Positions 40,501-47,709 of a DNA stretch of 64,000 nucleotides are shown one piece after another. The position numbers were made by a program, and so were the translations under genes. The notes beneath the pieces are model-generated. The model was given only the letters and a program-made list of their open reading frames with translations. It did no database searches and was not told the DNA's origin. Origin of the DNA: Bacteroidota bacterium (GTDB lineage Bacteria > Bacteroidota > Bacteroidia > 2-12-FULL-35-15); contig JAJTCJ010000002.1 of the NCBI GenBank assembly GCA_021323165.1, positions 1 to 64,000 on the forward strand, read 5' to 3'. Numbering within the stretch: position 1 is the first letter of the stretch; every line of letters starts with the position of its first letter.

Positions 40501-41684
40501 TTACAGATACAAACAACTGCCAGAACACTGACACTGTTGCTGTAACTGTAAATCCATTACCGATTGTAAGTCTTGGATCAGATGTTACATTCTGCCAGAA
40601 TGATTCAGCATCGCTTGATGCAGGAGCTGGTTTTGTATCTTACAACTGGTCTAACAATGCTTCATCACAAACAATCAATGTTTCAACTGCAGGAAATTAT
40701 TTTGTAATTGTAACAGATAACAATGGCTGTACAAACTCTGATTCAGTTTCTGTTACAGTAAATGCTTTACCTGCTATTGATCTTGGAACAGGACTTTCAT
40801 TCTGTATGAATGACAACCTTGTACTTGATGCAGGCTCAGGCTTTACAGCTTATGTGTGGTCTGATAATTCAACTGCACAAACATTAACTGTGAATGCAGC
40901 GGGAACTTATTATGCGTCTGTAACAGATAATAACGGTTGTATGAATTCTGATACAGTATCGGTTTCAGTTAATCCTTTACCTGTGGTAAACCTTGGTACA
41001 GATTTATCTTTCTGTATGAATTCCTCAGCTGTAATTGATGCTGGAACAGGCTTCAACACATACTTATGGTCTGATAATTCATCTGATCAGACATTAACTG
41101 TAACTACTGCCGGAACATACTCGGTTCAGGTAACCGATAATAACGGTTGTGAAGACACTGATACAGTTAGTGTAATTGTAAACTCTTTACCTTTAATTGA
41201 TCTTGGTGCAGATGTTCTTATCTGCGAAAACGAAACTGCTACATTAGACGCAGGAGCAGGTTTTACAGGTTATTTATGGAATAACAATGAAACAACCCAG
41301 ACTTTATTTGTGGATGGTAGCTTGTTAACTGCAGGAAACTATTCATACTCAGTGATAGTGTCTGATGGAAATGGCTGTGAGGCAGCTGATACTGTGATGG
41401 TGACTGTGGATTTATGTACAGGTGTTAATGAAAGTGCACAATCTGTAACATTCAGCATATACCCAAATCCTTCTCAGGGCCAGTTTACCATATTATCGAA
41501 CAGTGTTCTGTCTGAAAATGTTTCACTGGAATTGACAGATATTGAAGGACGTGTTGTTTACAAAGAAAATGTTACCAACTTCAGTTCAAGATCTATTCAA
41601 TTAGATAATCCTTCACCTGGAATGTACTTCTTAAGAATCCTTGTTGATGGAAAAATGACAATCCAAAAAATAAATATCAATTAA
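34572..41684 (+). CDS. Giant T9SS type A-sorted adhesin: fibronectin III, beta-helix region, 70-aa Ig-like repeats
   Basis: Signal peptide; Fn3-like PTIFSANAITITSMNISWTDNSSTESGFLVYRSTD; GVIFDGRAGGAGASQLTIENTS; C-terminal VTFSIYPNPSQGQFTIL...PGMYFLRILVDGKMTIQKININ. Confidence 0.92.
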   Translation: MKSNYKPLKFNFRFPLLMLILTMNAFIVKAQNITNYSFVPSTGTYTAISGGTVVPLSGGTIDDGYYNTLPIGFNFTYMGVTYNNFSASTNGWMTLGQPITAPANANALATGGTRPVIAPLWDDHEIPSGTLTYQTSGTAGSQVLTIEWLDVKWRFSATAPVISFQVKLYEATGAVQFIYRQEAGTITTGTASIGITGPGTGAGNYLSLNNSGATPTVSSTAETTGISTKPATGQRYTFTPPAAPAAPTIFSANAITITSMNISWTDNSSTESGFLVYRSTDNVNFSLAGTVASTSVATTGTIYSLNQTGLIANTTYYYNIVAFNEGWVSPMINGSATTLPATFCANRTVGPTGDYLSLTNAFADIALNGLSCSSILELQTAYVSTVETFPLNVPSLGNNPSVTLTVRPEAGATNLSIISSAAQTLNMNGVKGVIFDGRAGGAGASQLTIENTSTTGSAISFINDASYNSFHDLTIKGINSSATSGVITFLGSTSLSGNSFNTIQNNNISDGAGTPNNLIYSSGSASALNTGNTVTNNNLFNFFNAASSSAAVYLAANNSQWSVSNNKIYQETTRTYTTGAQHYGIRIVAANGNNFTINNNIIGYTSSLSSGVYTMTGTVTTRFSAIALTTGIVTASNIQGNLIRNFSLTTASTTSTGEGVFAGIAVLGGSVNIGTTAPNIIGSVTENDVISITSTASAGAVVGIYSTSAGTMNIVNNKIGGLSASGTAAMANTVRGINTAGSGDYTISMNEIGSAVMADNIRAGILGTTTASTDVTGIENAASGTHTISNNTVTNISSYGSGTTGQVRGLSTTSGTSVISNNTISYLTSAASGTGTTTTASVIGLQKSGTAVDQSVTNNTIFNLLNLAPTAAVSVNGIYYSGATTGTNLVNANSIRNLNAATSGLGVINGINIGGGSSIFSNNMIALGLDAAGASITSGSLSFNGIRLGTTAANNIYFNSVNITGSGVTTGTANTQAFIRTSTGVTDIKNNIFVNSRTNSTGSGKHYAINLNVTTTVTAANNNYYYPSAIMGIVGTTEYLLLSDWKVGTGIDISSRNVNPMFISATNLHIDNSSPSSLESSASAVGITTDFDGDVRPGPVSSVNGGGTSPDIGADEFDGIPVSLDMGATVIVSPAASGCYGANETIKVRIKNYGGATIDFSSNPITVNVQASGPNPFTFTPVDIYSGTLAAGATLDTTITVNYNMTAAGIYNFSAATILSGDANIANDSAFSSVNITAGNASASLTSICTGGSTILSLSGQNGTLQWQSSPDGLVWTNETGTGNSGTGYIVSPTTNMQYRALVCGLHPSDTVSVTVIIPVAPATVDTIRCGPGQVNLHASGTGTLLWYDAATAGNMVNVGNDYSPVISSTTSYYVSNISGGVTERVGKTNQGTSSFLSALKYGVIFTVTSPVMIDTVHVYPTGTGTISIEILDPVTQAVLYSTAPYNISGTGTQKIAVPVGIALAPGNYKMSKTSTGITNLIRTTTGGPFPYTSPSGAVSITSGATGTATSTSYYWFYDWVITTGCESPRTAVTATVTTPPAMSVSAASNSICIGNNTTITANSANPYTYSWSPAATLSASTGASVVATPTTTTQYTVNAIDANGCANSQAITITVNAIPTVTMTAAPTAFCLGNSSQLTARSLHLQGIVASENFNVAPSGWTITNTSSPAGLQWQFVSDFEGNSLNGTGFVFVDSDSPGSSAVVNSVLTSPIMDLTGYDSLVLSFDQYYRHLSSTIAKVEVYNGTAWIQIYNPTATTGSWTAPNSRSFNVTPYANAAFQIRFSYFGNFDYYWAIDNLKISSYADNNFSWSGAGLSSTTINNPVATPTATTMYYLTVTDQTTSCVKTDSIQVTVNPNPVVTLGADTTICSNQNLTLNAGTFASYTWSNSATTSTITVNASGNYGVMVTDANGCTDTDTVAVTVNTIPTVSLGSDTDICAGLNVTLTPGNTFSSYNWSTGETTASIVAATAGNYYVSVTDTNNCQNTDTVAVTVNPLPIVSLGSDVTFCQNDSASLDAGAGFVSYNWSNNASSQTINVSTAGNYFVIVTDNNGCTNSDSVSVTVNALPAIDLGTGLSFCMNDNLVLDAGSGFTAYVWSDNSTAQTLTVNAAGTYYASVTDNNGCMNSDTVSVSVNPLPVVNLGTDLSFCMNSSAVIDAGTGFNTYLWSDNSSDQTLTVTTAGTYSVQVTDNNGCEDTDTVSVIVNSLPLIDLGADVLICENETATLDAGAGFTGYLWNNNETTQTLFVDGSLLTAGNYSYSVIVSDGNGCEAADTVMVTVDLCTGVNESAQSVTFSIYPNPSQGQFTILSNSVLSENVSLELTDIEGRVVYKENVTNFSSRSIQLDNPSPGMYFLRILVDGKMTIQKININ
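40356..41405 (+). repeat. Tandem Ig-like repeats with exact 210-bp (70-aa) period
   Basis: The V/I-x-LG codon recurs at 40356, 40566, 40776, 40986 and 41196. Each unit carries two Cys (xxC...NGC). Confidence 0.85.
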
Positions 41685-41689
41685 TAATT

Positions 41690-41720
41690 AAAGCCCGGTT
41701 AAATTAACCGGGCTTTTTTA
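41690..41720 (+). terminator. Rho-independent terminator of the adhesin operon
   Basis: AAAGCCCGGTTAA / TTAACCGGGCTTT plus T tract. Confidence 0.85.
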
Positions 41721-41807
41721 GTTAGTACACTTTAACACTCTTATTAATTATTTATAATTGAACCATTAGATTAAAATATTAAAGACCTGATCTTAATTAA
41801 TGTCAAT

Positions 41808-41850
41808 AAAAAAAGCGGGCATCCTGATATTGAGGATGGCCGCTTTTTTT
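41808..41850 (-). terminator. Terminator for the minus-strand gene
   Basis: AAAAAAAGCGGGCATCCT / AGGATGGCCGCTTTTTTT. Confidence 0.8.
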
Positions 41851-41858
41851 AGAATAAC

Positions 41859-42704
41859 TTACAGAAGAGTTACAATAAACAAATGTCCGTTAATTGTTAC
41901 ATGCGCTTCATTATCACAAGTCCCTGTTCCAAAGTCGAAATAACGCGTTGATCTACCGGATGGTGTAAGTTCAAATTTACCGCTTGTAAAATGCCTGCAT
42001 CCAACTTCTTTTCTCAATGGTGTAGTAATATTCAGAGTAAATGTTGTAGTTGAGGATCCCGAAGCAGTGCTCGATCCGTTTGCTGTTCCAGAAATAAGAT
42101 AAACATCATCTATCCATGACAAAGTACTGTCACCGGCAATCCATTCTCTTGTCCTATTAGATGTCCAGCTTATACTGCTTCCATTTGTTTTATTTATCTG
42201 CCCGTTAACAGTAATATTGTAAGTAGGATTTCCTGCAGAATTAAGCCCGTTATTAACAACAGTTTTTGTTCCATCGATCATGTTATCATCAACATGATAA
42301 TTTGAAAATGTAAACGAATGAACCGAAGCAGAATCACGATATCCGCCCGTATATGATACACGTATAATTCCTCTCCGATACCTTCCATCACTGCATAAGC
42401 AATTTGTTGTTCCGAAATTAATAGCAAGCAATCGCGGATTAGATAATGTATCATGAGCTATCGAAGCACATGCACTCAACATGGATCTTATCTGAGAATT
42501 TAATGGAGCAAGATAAGTAGATAGTGCACCCTGAGCAGCCTGATCTGCAATCATTGCAACATCATTATAGGAATTTTCTGCCAAGGCGTTATCGCGTGCA
42601 GTTATTGTTTCTTTGTCATCAGGATCTCTTTCCTTTTTACATGAATTGGAAATAGTACAGATCACAACAGCTAAAAAAAGCACAGGTATTATTCTAGTTT
42701 TCAT
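41859..42704 (-). CDS. Hypothetical lipoprotein
   Basis: Lipobox MKTRIIPVLFLAVVICTISNSCKKERD; full-length ORF; no family recognised. Confidence 0.75.
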   Translation of the reverse strand: MKTRIIPVLFLAVVICTISNSCKKERDPDDKETITARDNALAENSYNDVAMIADQAAQGALSTYLAPLNSQIRSMLSACASIAHDTLSNPRLLAINFGTTNCLCSDGRYRRGIIRVSYTGGYRDSASVHSFTFSNYHVDDNMIDGTKTVVNNGLNSAGNPTYNITVNGQINKTNGSSISWTSNRTREWIAGDSTLSWIDDVYLISGTANGSSTASGSSTTTFTLNITTPLRKEVGCRHFTSGKFELTPSGRSTRYFDFGTGTCDNEAHVTINGHLFIVTLL

Positions 42705-42781
42705 TATGAGTTAATTATATTTTTGAAATATATACAACATCTAATTTAGAAAAAATTCAGTTCAACAGACGAATACTGATT

Positions 42782-43381
42782 TCACTTTGATTTCCGCACA
42801 GGAAACATTGAGCGTATCGAAGCCATATTTTGCGGTGGAACCGGAGTAAATACTCCCTGATTGGACTTTTTTATATCCTCAATTGAATAGAACGCTGTTG
42901 GATTGTTTTCTGCGATCAGCTTTTCTACAGATCTTACATTCTTTCTTTTGATGATGGTGAAGATCATTTTCACAGGCCCAACTCCACCTTGCGCATCAAG
43001 AATAGTAACACCATGATTCTTTTCTTTAAGTGCTTTTATAAGCTTATCAGAATTCTGATTAGTTATGATCCGGATTACCTGAAGGCCCAAAGCTAGTCTT
43101 TCTTCTATTCTTAATCCCACATAAGTACCGGTTGCAAAACCTCCTGCCCAGGCCAGATAACAAGCAATATTATTAAGGTTCTTCATCACCTGAGCCACCA
43201 CAACTATCCAGATAAGCACTTCAAAAAAGCCCAAAACAGGAACGATCTGTCTGTAGCCCTTTGAAATAAATACATGTCGCAATGTTCCAAGACTCACATC
43301 GCAAACACGTGAAAAAAATATGATCAACGGAAGTAAGATCCAGCTGTAATAATCAAAGTTGCCAAAGAAAGAGAGTAACAT
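42782..43381 (-). CDS. UPF0316/DUF2179-DUF5698 membrane protein
   Basis: FFSRVCDVSLGTLRHVFISKGYR; GFFEVLIWIVVVAQVM; RIEERLALGLQVIRIITN; KNRKNVRSVEKLI-type C-terminus. Start moved to M26 of the track ORF. Confidence 0.85.
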   Translation of the reverse strand: MLLSFFGNFDYYSWILLPLIIFFSRVCDVSLGTLRHVFISKGYRQIVPVLGFFEVLIWIVVVAQVMKNLNNIACYLAWAGGFATGTYVGLRIEERLALGLQVIRIITNQNSDKLIKALKEKNHGVTILDAQGGVGPVKMIFTIIKRKNVRSVEKLIAENNPTAFYSIEDIKKSNQGVFTPVPPQNMASIRSMFPVRKSK

Positions 43382-43464
43382 AATTGTATTCAGATTTACA
43401 CAAAAATACATGCAAAAAAAATCCTCCTGATGAGAGGAGGATCTTTTAACTAACAATGTGTTGT

Positions 43465-46257
43465 TTATTTAACGATGAGCATCCTGTTTGTTTTCCGCTT
43501 ATTATCTGCAACCAGCGAATAATAATAAATTCCAGTAGGCAACTTTCCGGGTGAATAATTTACAGTATGTTCACCTGGCTGCATAGTCCCACTAATAAGG
43601 GTTTCAACTAACCTGCCGCACTCATCCCAGATCTGCAATTGAACTTTCGAAAGCTTCTTAGTAGTAAACTCTATAGTAGTTGATGTTGAAACAGGATTAG
43701 GATAATTTTTAAGAACTATTTCTGAATTAGCTGCAAGTATACTTTGCCCGGTTGTAATGTCATTCACACTTGTAACAGTTGCGGAATAAATCCCGCTTGC
43801 ATGAGTTGCGATCACAACCAATCCATCAGATTCACGCACATCGATCATATCACAAACGCTGTTGCCGATGGTTGATGAGCCTTGCTGAACCCATACAGTC
43901 GATAATCCGTTCAATGTATCTGTGGCATATAAACCTGTGCTTGTTGCAACAAGATAAACCGTTCCATCGCTTACATGCATGATACTTGCCCAACGCAATG
44001 AAGGACCTGATCCGCTTCCTGTGGATGAAGACTCCAGATTTCCTGCAGCTTTCGCCCAGGTAGTCCCTCCATCCGCTGAATAATATAAACTATAAACGGA
44101 GTAGTTAGAAAATACCACAAGGATCTTATCGCTGTCTAGTGGATCAGTGGTGATACAGCTTACATATCCGTTTGCAGGAAAAAGAACTCCTGAAACCGGT
44201 GTGATATCAACAGGAGTCGGAGTTCCTACATTTGCGTTATCAATCCGGTATACTTTCTTTTTGTCTGTCCCGTAATAAACCCTGTTAGCTGTTGCTTTAG
44301 CCGCATGAACTGCAGTTATACGTGAGTTCGCCAGCGGAACCGAATCAGCCCACTGTGTCCAATTAGTGCTTATTGAATCCCAGTTTCCTACCATTGGAAT
44401 TCCTGCCAGATCATGATTTCTCCATAAATATTTTCCACCATTCATATACATGATGTTGTTATTATTAGGATCAAGTGTAAACGGATTAATAAACTGAGGA
44501 TCCTTTAATCCGATCGGATCAATGCGGGCAAAAGAGGTTATGTTCGCATTTGCATCCAGCGTTGCTTTCATCATTTTGGCGTTCTGAATGGAAAAGTAAT
44601 AATCGGTTTGATTATCTGCAATTGCACAATATGAACCATCCCCGCTGCGTGGCTGCACCCAGGGATCAGTAGGGTTTGCTGAATTGGTGTACCAGGTACC
44701 ATTATCCTGGGCACCGGCTATAATTATATTATTACCAGGAGTTGCATGATCAATTGCAACAGTATAAAACATGGTGGTAAGATATCCGTTATTAAGCGAT
44801 TGCCAGGTTACAGATGCATCTGTATTATTCAATGTTTTGAATACACCACCATCATTAGCACTCAGCATTTTGTTTGGATCTGAGTTAAAGAATTCTATAC
44901 AGTGCTGATCAGGATGATGATTAGGATAAGAATTAATTACAGGAAGAGCTGAAAACTGCTCATATCCTCCAATAAAGGTTGTATTTGTTGAATCCTGAAA
45001 AGCGCTTGTAGATCTGTAAAGATTAGTTCCACCAATAAAAACAGTATTCGGATCATTCGGTTTTACTTTAACAACCATATCATAGGAACCCTGCACCTGC
45101 CAGCGGTCGAACTGACCTCCTGTGTTAGGAAGATTCATTGAAAGATCCTGCCAGACACCATTGGCTCCTGATCCATCACCTGTCAGGTAAGTGTATTTCC
45201 ATAGACTGTTCCATTCCGGATCACCTAAATAGTTATAAGTCACTTTTCCGAAGCCCGGTGTATTTGCTAAAAAATAAACTTCATTTTCATTGCTGGGATT
45301 TATTCCGGAAATAATTCTGTTATAAGCTGTACCGAAGGCTGCAGGCATAATATTCACATAAGTGAATCCGTCTGTCGATCTCCAGATTCCTTTTTGTGTT
45401 CCATCATCACTCATTGTTGCATACACAACTCCGGTTGAAGAAACATTTACATCAGTATAATATGAACCACCGCTTCTAACGGTAGTCCAGTTAGTACCCC
45501 CATTCAAACTTCTGTAAACAGCTCCGTATGTTGCCGCATATACTTCATTAATTGTATCGTTCGCAGAATTGTCTATTGCCATATTCCAAATCAACTGCCA
45601 GTTAGTTGAAAATGTTTGCGGACTGCCTCCTGCGGTAAGAGTCAAAGGTGACCATGTTACACCACCGTCTATGGATTTAAAGATCCCATCTCCCATATAG
45701 TATCCACCGGTACCATGACTTGCCGAAGCACCATATGCTTCACCACTTCCATAATACCATACGTTTGTATGGCCCGGACGTTTGTCCTGTGTAAGACAAG
45801 TTGCATTCTTTAATTGAGAGGCCGTGTTTGTCTGTCCCCAGGTTTCTCCGCCATCGGTACTCAGCCACATTCCTCCTGAAGGTGTTCCTGCTAATATTCT
45901 GTTCTCATTGCTTACATCTATTCCTAAAGCTCTGGTCCTTCCGCCTACATTCCAGGGTCCGCGACTTACCAGATTTAATAGAGAAGCTCTACCTGGATCA
46001 ACTTGCGCATCAGATGGTAGCGTTGCCGCAAAAGCCAATTCTTTTTGACGGATGTTATCAGGAATTTTCCCGGTTGCAGGATCAGCGAGTCTGCTGAGTT
46101 CCCATAGCATACGCTTACTTGCACCATGAACCATTCCTTCTTCGACTGCCTGATTATTTTTTATTAAGGATGATCCTTGTGAATCTGTTGATCCTATAAA
46201 TGTAACTGCTGCCGCAGAAAATAGCGCAGCCAAGGAATAAAGATAAAATTGCTTCAT
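43465..46257 (-). CDS. VPS10/BNR-type beta-propeller exo-protein with T9SS type A sorting domain
   Basis: Signal MKQFYLYSLAALFSAAAVTF; STDGGETWGQTN, SIDGGVTWSPLT, SLNGGTNWTTV, SADGGTTWAKA repeats; VLKNYPNPVSTSTTIEF...LPTGIYYYSLVADNKRKTNRMLIVK. Confidence 0.92.
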   Translation of the reverse strand: MKQFYLYSLAALFSAAAVTFIGSTDSQGSSLIKNNQAVEEGMVHGASKRMLWELSRLADPATGKIPDNIRQKELAFAATLPSDAQVDPGRASLLNLVSRGPWNVGGRTRALGIDVSNENRILAGTPSGGMWLSTDGGETWGQTNTASQLKNATCLTQDKRPGHTNVWYYGSGEAYGASASHGTGGYYMGDGIFKSIDGGVTWSPLTLTAGGSPQTFSTNWQLIWNMAIDNSANDTINEVYAATYGAVYRSLNGGTNWTTVRSGGSYYTDVNVSSTGVVYATMSDDGTQKGIWRSTDGFTYVNIMPAAFGTAYNRIISGINPSNENEVYFLANTPGFGKVTYNYLGDPEWNSLWKYTYLTGDGSGANGVWQDLSMNLPNTGGQFDRWQVQGSYDMVVKVKPNDPNTVFIGGTNLYRSTSAFQDSTNTTFIGGYEQFSALPVINSYPNHHPDQHCIEFFNSDPNKMLSANDGGVFKTLNNTDASVTWQSLNNGYLTTMFYTVAIDHATPGNNIIIAGAQDNGTWYTNSANPTDPWVQPRSGDGSYCAIADNQTDYYFSIQNAKMMKATLDANANITSFARIDPIGLKDPQFINPFTLDPNNNNIMYMNGGKYLWRNHDLAGIPMVGNWDSISTNWTQWADSVPLANSRITAVHAAKATANRVYYGTDKKKVYRIDNANVGTPTPVDITPVSGVLFPANGYVSCITTDPLDSDKILVVFSNYSVYSLYYSADGGTTWAKAAGNLESSSTGSGSGPSLRWASIMHVSDGTVYLVATSTGLYATDTLNGLSTVWVQQGSSTIGNSVCDMIDVRESDGLVVIATHASGIYSATVTSVNDITTGQSILAANSEIVLKNYPNPVSTSTTIEFTTKKLSKVQLQIWDECGRLVETLISGTMQPGEHTVNYSPGKLPTGIYYYSLVADNKRKTNRMLIVK

Positions 46258-46351
46258 TGAAAGGGAAATTTGTTCAATCAAATATAATGATTTTTTAGAC
46301 ATTCTAAAGTCGGGAAGCTTTGAAGAATATATAAAAGAAAGGCTTTTAAGA

Positions 46352-46975
46352 TTACGGGGCTTTATCTTCTTTAATGAATTTAGGGAGACTTAAATTCATT
46401 TTAACCGCAACTATACGAACGGCAATAACTAACAAGGCTGAAAGTATAAAATTAAAATTACGCTCTATATTTAAATAATCAAGTATAAGATATGTCATTG
46501 CACCTGAAAGACAAGCAGTGGCATAGATCTCTTTTTTGAATATGATCGGTATTTCATTGGTTAGCACATCACGGATCACACCGCCCATAATAGCTGAAAA
46601 CATACCCATGATAGCTGCAATAACCGGATGAACACCCAGACTTAATGCCTTTTCCGTACCAACAATTGTAAACATCGCGATCCCTACAGTATCGAATAAA
46701 AAGAATGTTTTCCTCAACCGTATCAAAACCTTAAAAAATATACTGGCCAGGATCACACCGATAATTATAGCGTACATGAAATTTATATCATTTATCCAGA
46801 CCAGAGGATAGCTTCCAAGTAAAATGTCCCGGAGGCTTCCGCCACCTATCGCAGTAATAAAACCAATAAAGCCCGCTCCGAACCAGTCCGGCTGAGCTTT
46901 ATCATTAGCCGCCAAAGCCCCTGAGATTGCGAAAAAGCCTGTACCTACAACTTCGAGAATGTATTGAATTTGCAT
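46352..46975 (-). CDS. TRIC-family (UPF0126) cation channel protein
   Basis: VVGTGFFAISGALAANDK...DWFGAGFIGFITAIGGGSLRDILLG...AIMGGVIRDVLTNEIP. Confidence 0.93.
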   Translation of the reverse strand: MQIQYILEVVGTGFFAISGALAANDKAQPDWFGAGFIGFITAIGGGSLRDILLGSYPLVWINDINFMYAIIIGVILASIFFKVLIRLRKTFFLFDTVGIAMFTIVGTEKALSLGVHPVIAAIMGMFSAIMGGVIRDVLTNEIPIIFKKEIYATACLSGAMTYLILDYLNIERNFNFILSALLVIAVRIVAVKMNLSLPKFIKEDKAP

Positions 46976-47026
46976 AATTTATCGGGGATAAAGTTACTGT
47001 ATTAACGGCTAATAGAAAATATAAAT

Positions 47027-47034
47027 TACTTTTG
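47027..47034 (+). promoter_or_regulatory. Bacteroidota -7 box (TACTTTTG)
   Basis: Exact TAnnTTTG, 18 nt before ATG 47053. Confidence 0.5.
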
Positions 47035-47052
47035 TATTATAAAAATTGAATC

Positions 47053-47709
47053 ATGATAAGCCTGATCATTGCTGATGACCATCCCCTTTACCTTGAAGGT
47101 TTAGAAATGCTTCTGAACAAAACCAGACGTATTAAAATTGAGGCTAAATGCAGCAGAGGATCCGAAGCAATTAGCGTCCTTAAAAACAAGGATTGTGATG
47201 TATTGCTCCTGGATCTTCATATGCCCGACATGAGTGGATTGGAAGCAGTGGAGGAGATTCGAAAATTCAAACCTGAACAGAAGATAATCATGCTTACTCA
47301 TCAGAAAGGCAGCCGTTATCTTTCAAAACTTGAAAAACTTGGAATCAACGGTTATGTTTTGAAAAATGTCAATAAAGAAGAATTGCTTGAAGCTATTGAA
47401 ACAGTTAATGAAGGTAAATCATACTTTACAGAAGGCATACACAACATTTCAAAAGAAGATGATTTTTATATAAAATCTTCAATTATTGTGAATGAGAATG
47501 AACCGAATGTACTCCTAACTCCGAGAGAGCAGGAAATACTGATCAGAGTCTGCAATGAAATGAGTAGCTCAGAGATAGCCAAAGAACTATTTATAAGCAT
47601 AGGCACAGTAGATACACACAGGAAGAACATACTTCAAAAACTTGGAATTTCAAATACGGTGGGATTGGTAAAATTCGCTCTTAAACATAATCTTATCAAG
47701 CCTGATTGA
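47053..47709 (+). CDS. NarL/LuxR-type response regulator
   Basis: SLIIADDHPLYLEGL...DVLLLDLHMPDMSGLEAVEEI...; HTH LTPREQEILIRVCNEMSSSEIAKELFISIGTVDTHRKNILQKLGISNTVGLVKFA. Confidence 0.96.
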   Translation: MISLIIADDHPLYLEGLEMLLNKTRRIKIEAKCSRGSEAISVLKNKDCDVLLLDLHMPDMSGLEAVEEIRKFKPEQKIIMLTHQKGSRYLSKLEKLGINGYVLKNVNKEELLEAIETVNEGKSYFTEGIHNISKEDDFYIKSSIIVNENEPNVLLTPREQEILIRVCNEMSSSEIAKELFISIGTVDTHRKNILQKLGISNTVGLVKFALKHNLIKPD

